Assembly: GCF_965228805.1 (NCBI RefSeq) | Contig: NZ_CBDDIE010000003.1 | Coordinates: 1,240,001-1,304,000, forward strand | From: JASBTN01 sp965228805 | Lineage (GTDB): Bacteria > Pseudomonadota > Alphaproteobacteria > Rhodobacterales > Rhodobacteraceae | Length of the DNA: 64,000 nt | Reading direction: 5' to 3' | In this document: positions 1 to 8,960 of the stretch, one piece after another | How positions within the stretch are numbered: position 1 is the stretch's first letter | Layout: each line of letters begins with the position of its first letter | Notes under the pieces: generated by a model | Told to the model about the DNA's origin: nothing | The model's input: the letters and a program-made list of their open reading frames with translations, nothing else | Database searches by the model: none | Position numbers and translations under genes: made by a program

Positions 1-314
1 GGCACCGGTTCCATCATGATTGCCCGGAGATGGACCACGCCTGTTTCGTTGCCGACGAGATGCTGGCCCCCTTCATCCGAAAGTGGCGCGAGGCGGGATA
101 CGAGGTGATCGTGACCGCTGACCACGGCCAGGACGAGCGCGGCCATCATGGCGGGCACAGTGAGCTGCAGCAGGACTTTGCGCTCTATTACTTCGGCGAA
201 GCGGAAGGGCCGGACTATGACGAGCGGCTGGACCAGCTGCAGCTGGCCCCGACCATTCTCAAGCGTCTGGGCGTGCCGATCCCCGAGACGATGAAGGCCA
301 AACCCTTCCTGTAA
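1..314 (+). CDS. Alkaline-phosphatase-superfamily hydrolase, C-terminal part
   Basis: The reading frame is open from the left edge of the window, so only the last ~104 residues are present. The segment DHGQDERGHHGGHS carries the Asp-His and later His residues that bind the second metal in nucleotide pyrophosphatase/phosphodiesterase-type members of the alkaline phosphatase superfamily, and the tail LAPTILKRLGVPIPETM is typical of the C-terminus of these enzymes. The substrate cannot be read from this fragment. It converges on the RND efflux genes with a 3-base gap, so the two units end back to back. The family assignment is fairly safe; the start lies outside the window. Confidence 0.75.
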   Translation, partial: HRFHHDCPEMDHACFVADEMLAPFIRKWREAGYEVIVTADHGQDERGHHGGHSELQQDFALYYFGEAEGPDYDERLDQLQLAPTILKRLGVPIPETMKAKPFL

Positions 315-317
315 GCG

Positions 318-3300
318 CTACTTGGCTGCGGCGGCCTTGGCCGCATGCTGCGCCTTGAACCACTTGCGCTCGCCCAGCATCAGCATGGCGGGCGTGACAA
401 CCAGGGTCAGCACGGTGGCAAAGACCAGCCCACCGGCGATGGCGGAACTGAGTTCCGTCCACCATTGCGACGAGGGCGCGCCGACCTGGATCGTGCGCGC
501 GCCGAAGTTGATGGTCAGCGCCAGCACCATCGGCATCAGCCCCAAGGCGGTGGTGATCGAGGTCAGCAGAACGGGACGCAGACGTTGCGCACCGGTGCGC
601 AAGACGGCCTCCAACGGCGGCAGACCGGTCCGACGCAGGTCGTTGTAGGTGTCGATCAGCACGATATTGTTGTTCACGACGATGCCCGCCAGGGCAATCA
701 CGCCGATCCCGCCCATGACCACGCCGAAGGGCTGGCCGGTGATCAAGAGCCCGCCCAGCACCCCGGCGATCGAGAAGACGATCGCGCTCATCACCACGAA
801 GGCCTGGTAGAAGCTGTTGAACTGCAGCAGAAGCGTGGCGAACATCAGCACGATGGCGGTGATGAAGGCGCCAACCAGGAAGGTCATGGCGTCGGCCTGT
901 TCCTCGGCCTCACCCGCGAAGCTGTGGGTCACGTCGCCGGGCAGACCGGCCTCGGATATGGCGGCCTCCAGCGCAAGGATCTGGTCGTTGACCAACAGGC
1001 CGGGGGCGACGTCCGCCTCGATGGTGATCACGCGGCGCTGGTCGTCATGGGTGATCTGGCCAGACCGGGGAACCGGTTCGAAACGCACGAAGTTGCTGAT
1101 CGGCACCAGGCCTGCGGCGGTGGGGATGCGCAGGGTTTGCAGCTCGTCCAGGGTGCGGTCCTCGGACGGGAATCGCACGCGGATATCGACCGACCCATCC
1201 ACGTCATCGGGGCGATAGGTCGCCACGCCCACACCTTGCGTCAGCAGCTGCACCGCCTGGCCCAGCTGGGCGACGTCGGCGCCGAAGCGCGCGGCCTCTT
1301 CGCGGTCCAGAACCAGCGCCCATTCAACGCCGGGCAGGGGGCGGGTGTCGGTCACATCGGTAAAGCCGCCGATCCCGTCCATCAGTGCACGCACCTGTTC
1401 TGTGGCGACAGTCAGCGCTGCCCGGTCGTCGGAGGCCAGGTTCAGGTTGACCGGCTTGCCGGATGTAGGCCCTTCGCTTTGTGTTTGCACCTGCACCACG
1501 ACGCCTGCGATGTCGGACATGTCGGCGCGGATCTCGGGGATGATCTCGGCCACCTTGCGGCGGGTATCCCAGTCGTTCATGCGCAGTTGCAGGGTGCCGA
1601 TGATCTCGGCGTCGTCGCGGTCGGACAGGACCGTGCGGGCATAAACCGTGTCGATTTCGGCATGGCCGATCAGGCGTTCTTCGACCTGGCGCACCAGGGC
1701 GTCGCGTTCCCAGATCGAATAATTGTCGCGCGCGCGCACCTCGATCACCATGGCGCTGGGCTCGGGTTCGGGGAAGAAGGCCAGGCCCCGGCCGAACTGC
1801 CCGTAGATGCCGAACCCCGCCAGCAGGGCGGCGACGGCCAGCATGACCACTGCGCCGGGACGCAGGATGGCCCATTGCAGCAGGCGGATATAGGCGCCGG
1901 TCAGCCCGGGAATGTCGCGCGGATCGCCATGTTCGGCGGCTTGCAGTGTTGCTTTGGCGCGGGCGGATTGCGGTTGCCTTCGGCCGATGATGCCGCCCAG
2001 CACGGGGATGAAGATCAGCGCCATGAACAGGCTCGCGCCCAGGGTCAGCATGACGGTGATCGGCATGTATTTCATGAACTCGCCGATAATGCCGGTCCAG
2101 AACAGGAGCGGAAAGAACACCGACAGGGTGGTCGCGGTCGAGGCAATGATCGGCCAGGCCATGCGCTTGGCGGCGGAGGCATAGGCCTCGTGCACCTCGA
2201 CGCCCTCCTGCAGCTTGCGGTCGGCCAGTTCGGTGGTGACGATGGCGCCATCGACCAACATACCAACCACCAGGATCAGCGCGAAGAGCACGACGATGTT
2301 CATCGTATAGCCCATCGCCCAGATCGCCGCGACACCGGCCAGGAAGGCGCCCGGGATGGCGAGCCCGACCAGCAGGGCCGATCGGAAGCCCAGTGCCCAG
2401 ACCACGACGATCATTACCAGAATCACCGCGGTGATCACGTTGGCCTCGAGGTCGTCCAGCATCGTGACCACCTCGTCGCTTTGGTCATAGGTGATCTGCA
2501 CCTGCACCGTTTCAGGATAGGATGCCTGGGCGGCGGCCAGCACCTCTCGCACGGCGGCGACCGTGTCGATCACATTGGCGCCGACCCGTTTCTTGACCTC
2601 AAGTACCAGGGCAGGTTGACCGTCAATCCGGGCAAAGCTTTCGGGATCCTTGAAGGTGCGTCGCACGGTGGCCACATCCGAGAACGTCACGACGGTGCCG
2701 TCCGAAACCTTGATCGGAAGGTTCAGCACACTTTGCACGTTTTCGATCAACCCGGGCACTTTCAAGACCACGCGACCCGCATCCGTGTCGATCGAACCCG
2801 CCGCCACCAGCAGGTTGTTCTGCGTGACCTGGGTGATCAGCTCGGCAAAGGTGATGTTGTAGGTCTCGAAGACGGTCGGGTCGACGATGACCTCCAACAG
2901 GTCTTCGCGAGTGCCGCCAATATCGACTTCCAGCACGCCGGACAGACCTTCGATGTCGTCCTGAAGCGCGGTGGCCATGTCGTTGAGCGTACGCTCTGGT
3001 ACAGCGCCGGAGAGCACGATGTTCAGGATCGGGAAGAGCGCGGTGTTGATCTCGTGCACCGTGGGATCGTCGGCGTCCTGAGGCAGGTCGGCCTTGGCGC
3101 GATCCACCGCCTCGCGCACCTTGTCGATGGCCTCGTCCACCGGCAGGTCCGGGTTGAACTCCATCTGTACGCTTGCGTATCCCTCGCCCGCGTGACCGAC
3201 GATGTCATCCAGTCCTTCGAGCGAACCCAATTCGGTCTCAAGCGGTTCCAGCAGTAGCCGTTCTGCATCCTCGGGCGAAACCCCGTCCAGCGTGGTGACC

Positions 3301-3443
3301 ACATAGACGATGGGGATCGGTACCTCGGGGTTGGCCTCCTTCGGGATCGAGACATAGGCCCATGTGCCGATCGACAGAATGGCCACCAGCGCCAGCAGGA
3401 TCACCCGGGTGCGGGCGAAGGCGAAATCGATCAGCGCGTTCAT
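318..3443 (-). CDS. RND-family efflux pump permease (AcrB/CusA-like)
   Basis: This 1041-residue protein has the length and layout of an RND inner-membrane pump: one N-terminal membrane helix, a large periplasmic loop, a block of helices from about residue 335, a second large loop and a C-terminal helix block. In the fourth helix the motif GMLVDGAIVTTE keeps one of the two proton-relay acidic residues seen in AcrB, while the second is Gly. It uses proton motive force to export small molecules; the substrate is not readable. Its start overlaps the stop of the membrane-fusion gene by 4 bases, so the two are translationally coupled. No outer-membrane channel gene is adjacent. Confidence 0.92.
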   Translation of the reverse strand: MNALIDFAFARTRVILLALVAILSIGTWAYVSIPKEANPEVPIPIVYVVTTLDGVSPEDAERLLLEPLETELGSLEGLDDIVGHAGEGYASVQMEFNPDLPVDEAIDKVREAVDRAKADLPQDADDPTVHEINTALFPILNIVLSGAVPERTLNDMATALQDDIEGLSGVLEVDIGGTREDLLEVIVDPTVFETYNITFAELITQVTQNNLLVAAGSIDTDAGRVVLKVPGLIENVQSVLNLPIKVSDGTVVTFSDVATVRRTFKDPESFARIDGQPALVLEVKKRVGANVIDTVAAVREVLAAAQASYPETVQVQITYDQSDEVVTMLDDLEANVITAVILVMIVVVWALGFRSALLVGLAIPGAFLAGVAAIWAMGYTMNIVVLFALILVVGMLVDGAIVTTELADRKLQEGVEVHEAYASAAKRMAWPIIASTATTLSVFFPLLFWTGIIGEFMKYMPITVMLTLGASLFMALIFIPVLGGIIGRRQPQSARAKATLQAAEHGDPRDIPGLTGAYIRLLQWAILRPGAVVMLAVAALLAGFGIYGQFGRGLAFFPEPEPSAMVIEVRARDNYSIWERDALVRQVEERLIGHAEIDTVYARTVLSDRDDAEIIGTLQLRMNDWDTRRKVAEIIPEIRADMSDIAGVVVQVQTQSEGPTSGKPVNLNLASDDRAALTVATEQVRALMDGIGGFTDVTDTRPLPGVEWALVLDREEAARFGADVAQLGQAVQLLTQGVGVATYRPDDVDGSVDIRVRFPSEDRTLDELQTLRIPTAAGLVPISNFVRFEPVPRSGQITHDDQRRVITIEADVAPGLLVNDQILALEAAISEAGLPGDVTHSFAGEAEEQADAMTFLVGAFITAIVLMFATLLLQFNSFYQAFVVMSAIVFSIAGVLGGLLITGQPFGVVMGGIGVIALAGIVVNNNIVLIDTYNDLRRTGLPPLEAVLRTGAQRLRPVLLTSITTALGLMPMVLALTINFGARTIQVGAPSSQWWTELSSAIAGGLVFATVLTLVVTPAMLMLGERKWFKAQHAAKAAAAK

Positions 3444-4552
3444 TGCGCCGTGTCCTGTGGGGCGACCAGGTCACCTTCGGTGACGAAACCCTGGCCGACA
3501 GTGATGATGCGCGCCTGATCGGGCAGGCCGGTGACCCAGATCCCGTCCGTGCCCGCGGTGGCGATGGTGATCTCGTGAAAGGCGACGTGGTCGTCTTCGG
3601 TGACCGTCTTCACGCCCAGCCGTCCCTGGCTGTCCAGTGACAGGATCGCGGGCGAGATGAAATGCGCGGTGACTTCGCCGGTGGCGATGATGACCTCGGC
3701 GCTGACCCCGGCGGGAATGGCGCCGTCGATATTGGCGACTTCGATCTCGGTCAGGAAGGTGCGGGTATGAGGGTCGGCGGCGGCGGCGACGAACTGAATC
3801 GTGCCGGTGGTGGCCTCGCCGGTCAGGAAGGCGACCTGGGCCTCGGCCCCGACCATCAGGCGGTTGCGCAGCTGTTGCGGCACCTGGATGGTGACGGTCA
3901 GGGGCGAGATATCGACGACCCGAGCGGCGGGTTCGCCTGCTGAAATGAACTCGCCGACTTCGATGGGCAGTTCTTCCAGGCGCCCGTCGAAGGGCGCGAT
4001 GACGGCGGTATCGTCCAAAGCCTCGCGGGCCTGGGTCAGGGTGTTTTCGGCGGCGGCCAGATCGACTTCGGCCTGGATCACGCGGTCATTGGTGGCGGTG
4101 CCCCGTTCGCGCAGGGTGCGGGCATTGTCCAGTTCGCGTTGGGCGCGGTCGAATTCTTCCTGCGCGGCGGCTACGGCCTTTTGGTATTGCGTATCGTCAA
4201 TCCGAGCGATCACCGCGCCCTTGGTCACCGTGGCGCCATTGTCCAAGAGCAGCTCGACCACATTGCCCGAGGTTTCCGCGCGCACCTGACTGTCGCGATG
4301 CGGCAGGGCCTGGCCCTTGGCGACGAAGCGGCGGGTGACAGGGGCCGCTTCTGAGGGCAGGACCTGCACCGCTACTGCGGCGGCAGCCTCGGAGCCGCCT
4401 TCCGCGTCCTCTTCGGGGGCGGACGGGAAGAAGATCCCGCTGCCCATCCACAAGACGACAAGCCCTAGCAGCGCTGCCGCGACATATTTGGAGCGCCCCG
4501 CCCCGGGGTCCGAGGTAAACTCCAACCTCTGTGTCTGCTTGTCGTCGCGCAT
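3440..4552 (-). CDS. RND efflux periplasmic adaptor (membrane fusion protein)
   Basis: The 370-residue protein has an N-terminal membrane anchor (about residues 22-42), then a lipoyl half-motif around LLLDNGATVTKGAVIARID, an alpha-helical hairpin (about residues 110-170) rich in Glu, Arg and Ala, and the returning lipoyl/beta-barrel region. This is the HlyD/AcrA adaptor architecture that links an RND pump to an outer-membrane duct. It is the first gene of a two-gene operon with the pump. A palindrome 76 bases upstream (4628-4643) could be its operator. Confidence 0.92.
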   Translation of the reverse strand: MRDDKQTQRLEFTSDPGAGRSKYVAAALLGLVVLWMGSGIFFPSAPEEDAEGGSEAAAAVAVQVLPSEAAPVTRRFVAKGQALPHRDSQVRAETSGNVVELLLDNGATVTKGAVIARIDDTQYQKAVAAAQEEFDRAQRELDNARTLRERGTATNDRVIQAEVDLAAAENTLTQAREALDDTAVIAPFDGRLEELPIEVGEFISAGEPAARVVDISPLTVTIQVPQQLRNRLMVGAEAQVAFLTGEATTGTIQFVAAAADPHTRTFLTEIEVANIDGAIPAGVSAEVIIATGEVTAHFISPAILSLDSQGRLGVKTVTEDDHVAFHEITIATAGTDGIWVTGLPDQARIITVGQGFVTEGDLVAPQDTAQ

Positions 4553-4627
4553 AAGAACATCCCTGCCGTGTCGAATGCCCTGAACATGGGGCCTGCCCGC
4601 CCAATGTAAAGGCAGTCACATATATAA

Positions 4628-4643
4628 CTGTCATTTTTGACAG
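4628..4643. promoter_or_regulatory. Palindrome upstream of RND operon
   Basis: CTGTCA-TTTT-TGACAG is a perfect 6-base dyad with a 4-base spacer. It lies between the divergence-free upstream region of the efflux operon and the SDR gene end, about 76 bases before the adaptor start codon. It is a plausible repressor site for the pump, but no regulator gene is adjacent. A chance palindrome cannot be excluded. Confidence 0.35.
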
Positions 4644-4679
4644 AAATCGGCGGAAATTCCCCGATTTCCGATGTTTGGC

Positions 4680-5435
4680 CTAGGCGGTGCCCGCTTCGAC
4701 CAGGTATTCGCCGGCGGTACACATGGCGGCGTCATCCGAGGCCAGGAACAGCACCATGCGCGCCACATGGACCGGGTCGATGGCATCGGGCAGGCATTGC
4801 TTGTCCAGATGTTTCGCCAGGGCTTCGGGCGTGGCCCACAGCGCCCTTTGCCGCTCGGTCATGATCCAGCCGGGCACGACGGTGTTCACGCGAATGCGGT
4901 GCGGACCCAGGTCCCGCGCGAGGCTGCGGGTCAACCCGTGTACCGCCTGTTTCGCGGTGGTATAGGCCGCCATGCCGCCCACCGCCTCTTTCGGAGCGTT
5001 GGAGCCCATGTTGATGATCGCCCCGCCACCGGCCTCGATCATCGCGGGCGCGACCGCCTGGGCCGCGAAAAACATGTGCCGCAGGTTGGTCTGCATGCGT
5101 TCATCCCAATAGTCCGGCGTTACATCCTGCCACCCATGCCGATCGTCCCGTGCGGCGTTGTTGACCAGCACTTGGGCGGGGCCGAGCTGGGCCGTCAGAT
5201 CGGCGAAGGCCGCCCGCAGTGCCGCAATGTCGCGTAGGTCGCAGGGAGCGAAGGCGTGGCGGTCATCGAGTGTCGACAGCAGGGTGTGGGAGGTATCCAC
5301 GTCGAAATCGACAACGCCCACCCGCGCGCCCTGTTCTGCGAAGCTGCGCACGATCTCGGCCCCAATGCCAGACGCGCCACCGGTGACGAGGACGGTCTTG
5401 CCTTCAAGACTGGGGTAGGTGGCGAATTGGGTCAT
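4680..5435 (-). CDS. SDR-family NAD(P)-dependent oxidoreductase
   Basis: A 251-residue classical short-chain dehydrogenase. The Rossmann nucleotide motif GGASGIGAE lies near residue 18, an Asp-rich position after the second strand (VVDFDVD) suggests NAD(H) preference, NNAARDD matches the NNAG motif, and YTTAK near residue 157 is the catalytic Tyr-x3-Lys. The C-terminus (ASDDAAMCTAGEYLVEAG) is the usual end of this family. The substrate is unknown, probably a sugar or secondary alcohol. It stands alone on the minus strand between the cobalamin-linked transporter and the RND operon. Confidence 0.88.
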   Translation of the reverse strand: MTQFATYPSLEGKTVLVTGGASGIGAEIVRSFAEQGARVGVVDFDVDTSHTLLSTLDDRHAFAPCDLRDIAALRAAFADLTAQLGPAQVLVNNAARDDRHGWQDVTPDYWDERMQTNLRHMFFAAQAVAPAMIEAGGGAIINMGSNAPKEAVGGMAAYTTAKQAVHGLTRSLARDLGPHRIRVNTVVPGWIMTERQRALWATPEALAKHLDKQCLPDAIDPVHVARMVLFLASDDAAMCTAGEYLVEAGTA

Positions 5436-5510
5436 GGGAGCCTCGTGACTGTCCGGAGTGCCCCCGTGATAGCGCCAAAGCGGGCGAAACCCAACGGGGT
5501 GGTGCGGGCG

Positions 5511-6521
5511 CTAGTGACGCGCGCGTTTTCCCAGGAGCAGCGCAAAGACGAAGACCGCCCCCAGCGAGGTCGTGACCACGCCGACCGGCAGCTCCTGCGG
5601 GGCCAGCAGCAGGCGCGAGAGGATGTCCGACGCGGTCAGCAGCATCGCACCGATCAGCGCGGCGGTGGGCACCAGGCGGGTATGAAGCGGCCCGGCCAGC
5701 CCGCGTGCCAGGTGGGGCACCATCAGGCCGACGAAGCCGATCACGCCCGCGACCGAGACGAAGGTCGCCGTGGACAGGGCGGCAACAAGGAACATCATCA
5801 TGCGTAGACGATGCACAGGCACGCCCAGGCTGGTCGCCGTGACATCTCCCGCCAAAAGTGCGTCCAGCCAGCGGCGGCGAAAGAGCGCATAGGCGAAGAT
5901 CATGCCAAGGCCCAGCAGGACCAGGGGAAAGGTCTCCCACCGCGACAGGCCAAGCCCGCCGAGCATCCAGAAGATCACGGAATGGGCCGCGCGGCTATCG
6001 CCCGCGAAGATCAGGTAATTGGTAATGGCGGCGAACAGGAAGGACACGGCGAGGCCCGCCAGGATCAGTTTCTCGGGTGCGCTGGTGCGCAGGCGCTGCA
6101 CCAGCGCCAGCACGATGCCTGAGGCGACGATACCGCCGCAGAAGGCGGCCAGCGGCAGGGTCCAGATGCCCAGCACATCGCCGGTGACGGTAATGACCAG
6201 CACGGCGCCGGCAGCGGCCCCCGAGGAGAGGCCGAACAGGAACGGGTCCGCCAGGTCATTGCGTGTGGTGGTTTGCAGTACGACGCCGACAATGCCCAGC
6301 CCCGCGCCGATGATGGCGGAAAACAGCGCGCGCGGCAGGCGCAGGTCAAAGATGATGCGGCCCATCGGGGTGGGGTCCGCGTCGCTCCAGCCAAGCCCCG
6401 TGGCGATGGCGGCGAAGACCTCGGCCAGGGGAATGGCGGTCGTGCCGTAGAGCACGGACAGAAGGATCAGGGCGACCAGAACGGCCGCCCCTCCCATCAG
6501 TATCAGGCCGAAACGACCCAC
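5511..6521 (-). CDS. FecCD/BtuC-family ABC transporter permease
   Basis: This 336-residue, multi-helix protein has the FecCD family signatures, including LPRALFSAIIGAGLGIVGV and GFVGLMVPHLAR with the downstream cytoplasmic loop that contacts the ATPase. Members import iron-siderophore complexes, heme or cobalamin. The start codon is GTG and lies one base after the stop of the binding-protein gene, so it is the last gene of the four-gene unit led by the cobalamin riboswitch. That control suggests a cobalamin, cobinamide or cobalt substrate rather than iron, an inference from context only. Confidence 0.9.
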   Translation of the reverse strand: MGRFGLILMGGAAVLVALILLSVLYGTTAIPLAEVFAAIATGLGWSDADPTPMGRIIFDLRLPRALFSAIIGAGLGIVGVVLQTTTRNDLADPFLFGLSSGAAAGAVLVITVTGDVLGIWTLPLAAFCGGIVASGIVLALVQRLRTSAPEKLILAGLAVSFLFAAITNYLIFAGDSRAAHSVIFWMLGGLGLSRWETFPLVLLGLGMIFAYALFRRRWLDALLAGDVTATSLGVPVHRLRMMMFLVAALSTATFVSVAGVIGFVGLMVPHLARGLAGPLHTRLVPTAALIGAMLLTASDILSRLLLAPQELPVGVVTTSLGAVFVFALLLGKRARH

Positions 6522-6522
6522 T

Positions 6523-7473
6523 TCAGAACAGATCCGGGTGCATGGCTTTCGCTATGGCTTCGATCGCGTCGATATTCGCCGGGCCAGGGGTCAGCTCTTC
6601 GTAGCGCAGGCCGATCCAGCGCTCGTTTTTGACCGCGTCAATATGGGCCATGACCGGATGTTCCTGCAGGAACTTGAACGTGTCGGCGGCGCCATTGCCG
6701 GTCTGATAATCCAGCAGGACCAGGAACTCCGGGTTGGCGGCGGCGACGGCCTCCCACGAGGTGCGACCCCAGCTGGTGTCCATGTCATGGGTCACGTTGG
6801 TGCCCCCAGCCGCAGAGATCATCGCGTCGGGGATCGCGAACTTGCCCGAGGTAAAGGGCGCGTCCGCCGGGCCGTCCAGCAGGAAGACACGCGGCTTTTC
6901 GGCATCCGCCGTCTTGGCTTCGATCGCCGCCAGCTGCTCTTTCCAGCCGGAAACCAGCATCTCGGCCTTGTCGCTCACGTCCATGACCTCGCCCAGACGC
7001 AGCACGTCGCCAAACAGCAGGTCCATCGAGGCGACCGGGCGGCCTTCGTGCAGGTGCACGCAGCTTTCGGTCAGCACCATGGTCTGGATGCCGAAGGGGG
7101 CGAGCGTGTCCGGGGTCACGTCCCCGCCAGGTTTCATGCCGTAATACCAGCCAGCAAAGAACATGTCGGGCTCGGCGGCGACCAGGTTTTCCACCGTGGG
7201 GTATTTCGGCGCCAGCTCCGGGATGTCACCGCGCATGGCGTCGAAATCCGGGCTGGTCTTGTACCAGCCGGTAATGCCGGTCAGGCCGACGATCTTGTCT
7301 TGCAGACCCAGGGCAAAGGCCATGTCGGTCATGTTCATGTCATGCACGACAATGCGTTCGGGCGTCTTTTCGAACACCAGCGGCGCGCCGCAATTGTCCA
7401 CCGTGACCTCGGCCGAGGCGGCCTGGGCCAGTCCCAGCAGCACGGCTGCGGGCAGGTACATCTTCATCCTCAC
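6523..7473 (-). CDS. Periplasmic substrate-binding protein of the B12-regulated ABC importer
   Basis: The 316-residue protein begins with a signal peptide (residues 1-21, cleavage after AASA) and then has the two-lobed class III binding-protein pattern: TPERIVVHDMNMTDMAFALG at the start of lobe one and NPEFLVLLDYQ in lobe two. This group includes BtuF and FhuD. It delivers its ligand to the FecCD-type permease encoded next. The downstream permease follows after one base and the ATPase gene precedes it by 8 bases. The ligand is inferred from the riboswitch, not from binding-site residues. Confidence 0.88.
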   Translation of the reverse strand: MRMKMYLPAAVLLGLAQAASAEVTVDNCGAPLVFEKTPERIVVHDMNMTDMAFALGLQDKIVGLTGITGWYKTSPDFDAMRGDIPELAPKYPTVENLVAAEPDMFFAGWYYGMKPGGDVTPDTLAPFGIQTMVLTESCVHLHEGRPVASMDLLFGDVLRLGEVMDVSDKAEMLVSGWKEQLAAIEAKTADAEKPRVFLLDGPADAPFTSGKFAIPDAMISAAGGTNVTHDMDTSWGRTSWEAVAAANPEFLVLLDYQTGNGAADTFKFLQEHPVMAHIDAVKNERWIGLRYEELTPGPANIDAIEAIAKAMHPDLF

Positions 7474-7481
7474 TCACTCCT

Positions 7482-8261
7482 TCAGATGTGGATTTCTGTT
7501 TTTCGGATATCCAGCGTCGGGATCTGCCGGTCGCCATGGGGCAACAGCAGGTAATTGACGCCGAACGTGTCATGGACTGCCTGGGGGGTCAGAACCTCGG
7601 TAACCGAGCCGAACCCGGTCAGGCGGCTGTCCTTCATCAGGGCGACATGGGTCGCGAACTCCGGGATCATCACAAGGTCATGCACCACCATGATCACCGT
7701 CACCCCCAGCGCGGCCACCAGCGACAGCATGCGTCCCTTGGCATCGGGGTCGAGGTGGTTGGTCGGTTCATCCAGGAACAGGATCTGCGGCTTCTGTGCC
7801 AGGGCGCGGGCGATATGCGCCCGTTGACGTTCGCCACCCGACAAGCGGTCCATCGGCTTGTCGGCCAGCGCGGCAAGCCCGGTCAGGCCCAGGATGCGGT
7901 CCATGGCCTCGGCATGTTCAGTGGCAGAATGATCGGCCCAAATCGGCATTTGCCCCAAGGCCACGTACTCCCGCAGCTTCAACCGCCCATCCGGGGCCGA
8001 ATGTTGGCTGACCAGGGCAATGCGGCGGGCCCGCTGCTCCAGCGGCATGTCACGCAGGCTCTGCCCTTCGATGGTCACGTCGCCCAGGGCGATTTCCTCG
8101 ATCCCCGACAACAGGTTCAAAAGCGTGGTCTTGCCCGCCCCGTTTGGCCCGGCAATCGCCAGTCGAGCGCCGCGGGGCAGGTCGAACGAGACATCGCTGA
8201 TCAGCCGGTCGCCGTTCAGCGCAAAATACTCCAGGTTATCGACACTCAAAAAATCATGCAT
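7482..8261 (-). CDS. ABC transporter ATP-binding protein (FecE/BtuD-like)
   Basis: The 259-residue ATPase has Walker A GPNGAGKTT at about residues 38-46, the signature LSGGERQR at about 140-147 and Walker B ILFLDEPT just after. The frame is open further upstream to 8495, but that extension is only the antisense-frame reading of the DUF1636 gene; the start at 8261 (MHDFLSVDNL) gives the normal family length and overlaps the DUF1636 stop by 8 bases, indicating coupling. It powers the importer made with the neighbouring permease and binding protein. Confidence 0.9.
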   Translation of the reverse strand: MHDFLSVDNLEYFALNGDRLISDVSFDLPRGARLAIAGPNGAGKTTLLNLLSGIEEIALGDVTIEGQSLRDMPLEQRARRIALVSQHSAPDGRLKLREYVALGQMPIWADHSATEHAEAMDRILGLTGLAALADKPMDRLSGGERQRAHIARALAQKPQILFLDEPTNHLDPDAKGRMLSLVAALGVTVIMVVHDLVMIPEFATHVALMKDSRLTGFGSVTEVLTPQAVHDTFGVNYLLLPHGDRQIPTLDIRKTEIHI

Positions 8262-8625
8262 GCGCCCACCCCCGCGACTTGTGCCCGGGCAGGCGGGCCA
8301 GGGTCTTGTCATAGAGCGCGCGCGGGCGCTCGGTTGCCGAGGTCCAACCGGTTTCATGCGCATCATATTGATGGGCGAACTCCGCAATGGCCGCGATATC
8401 CTCGTCCCCGGCGATGGGGCCGAACAGATAGGTGGCCTTGCCTGGCGCCTGAAAGCCGACGGCCACCGGGTGGTCGCATCCCGCCATGCAGTCAACCGGG
8501 CGGATGGTGAAGCCGGTTGGCAGTCGCGCTGTCAACGCAGCCCGCATTCGTGCCGCCGCAGTTGGCCCCGCACATGTCGTGCAGACCAACAAAGTGTGGT
8601 CTTGGTGATTATCTGTTTGGGACAT
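8254..8625 (-). CDS. DUF1636-family putative [2Fe-2S]/metal-binding protein
   Basis: This 123-residue protein has the thioredoxin-like ferredoxin pattern of DUF1636, with four cysteines at positions 15, 18, 46 and 50 (CTTC and CMAGC) that could hold a 2Fe-2S cluster or another metal. DUF1636 genes are often found beside cobalt or cobalamin uptake genes. Here it is the first gene after the cobalamin riboswitch and overlaps the importer ATPase. Its biochemical role is not established; a part in handling the corrin or cobalt after uptake is a guess. Confidence 0.8.
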   Translation of the reverse strand: MSQTDNHQDHTLLVCTTCAGPTAAARMRAALTARLPTGFTIRPVDCMAGCDHPVAVGFQAPGKATYLFGPIAGDEDIAAIAEFAHQYDAHETGWTSATERPRALYDKTLARLPGHKSRGWAHA

Positions 8626-8739
8626 GGTCGCCCCCGCTTGCCATCAAGCGCAGAACGAAGGTGCCCAGTTTGTCCTTACGCGAAAGACGTGTCATCCAGC
8701 CTCCTTCCAGAGCGCCCCGCTCCGGGTCAGTTTCAACTT

Positions 8740-8960
8740 GGATGGCAGGTCTCCTGACTTCGCGGGTCAAAGCTTGGTCGACCTTCCCGACCCCTTCGAG
8801 GTCAGTGGTATCTTCGACGTCGCTCACCGCTTACAGTTGCGGGGGCAGTCACGGAATTGGCGCCTGATGGCTACACCTCACCGTGTTCCCTTTTCATCCC
8901 GCGACCTTGGGTCTGGCGGGAACCATCAGCGCTACAGAAATCCGGCCTGCGGCAGTTTGT
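8740..8960 (-). promoter_or_regulatory. Cobalamin riboswitch
   Basis: On the minus strand the conserved B12 box AGTCAGGAGACCTGCC is present at 8742-8757. Further upstream in the transcript are the core elements GCCCCCGCAACTGTAAGCGG (around 8830-8850), CCAATTCCGTGACT and an AAGGGAACACGGTGAGG segment. Together they match the cobalamin riboswitch class. It lies 115 bases before the DUF1636 gene and is expected to switch off the four-gene uptake operon when adenosyl- or related cobalamin is plentiful. Exact ends are approximate. Confidence 0.9.

Noticed and set aside
345..3257. 970-codon open frame on the plus strand, opposite the RND pump
   Set aside because: It is the antisense reading of a strongly coding GC-rich gene; its composition (runs of Gly, His, Asp, Gln) is typical of such shadows and it has no family motifs.
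8262..8495. N-terminal extension of the importer ATPase
   Set aside because: These codons read the DUF1636 gene in another frame and give an Arg/Pro/Ser-rich stretch before a normal ATPase start at 8261.
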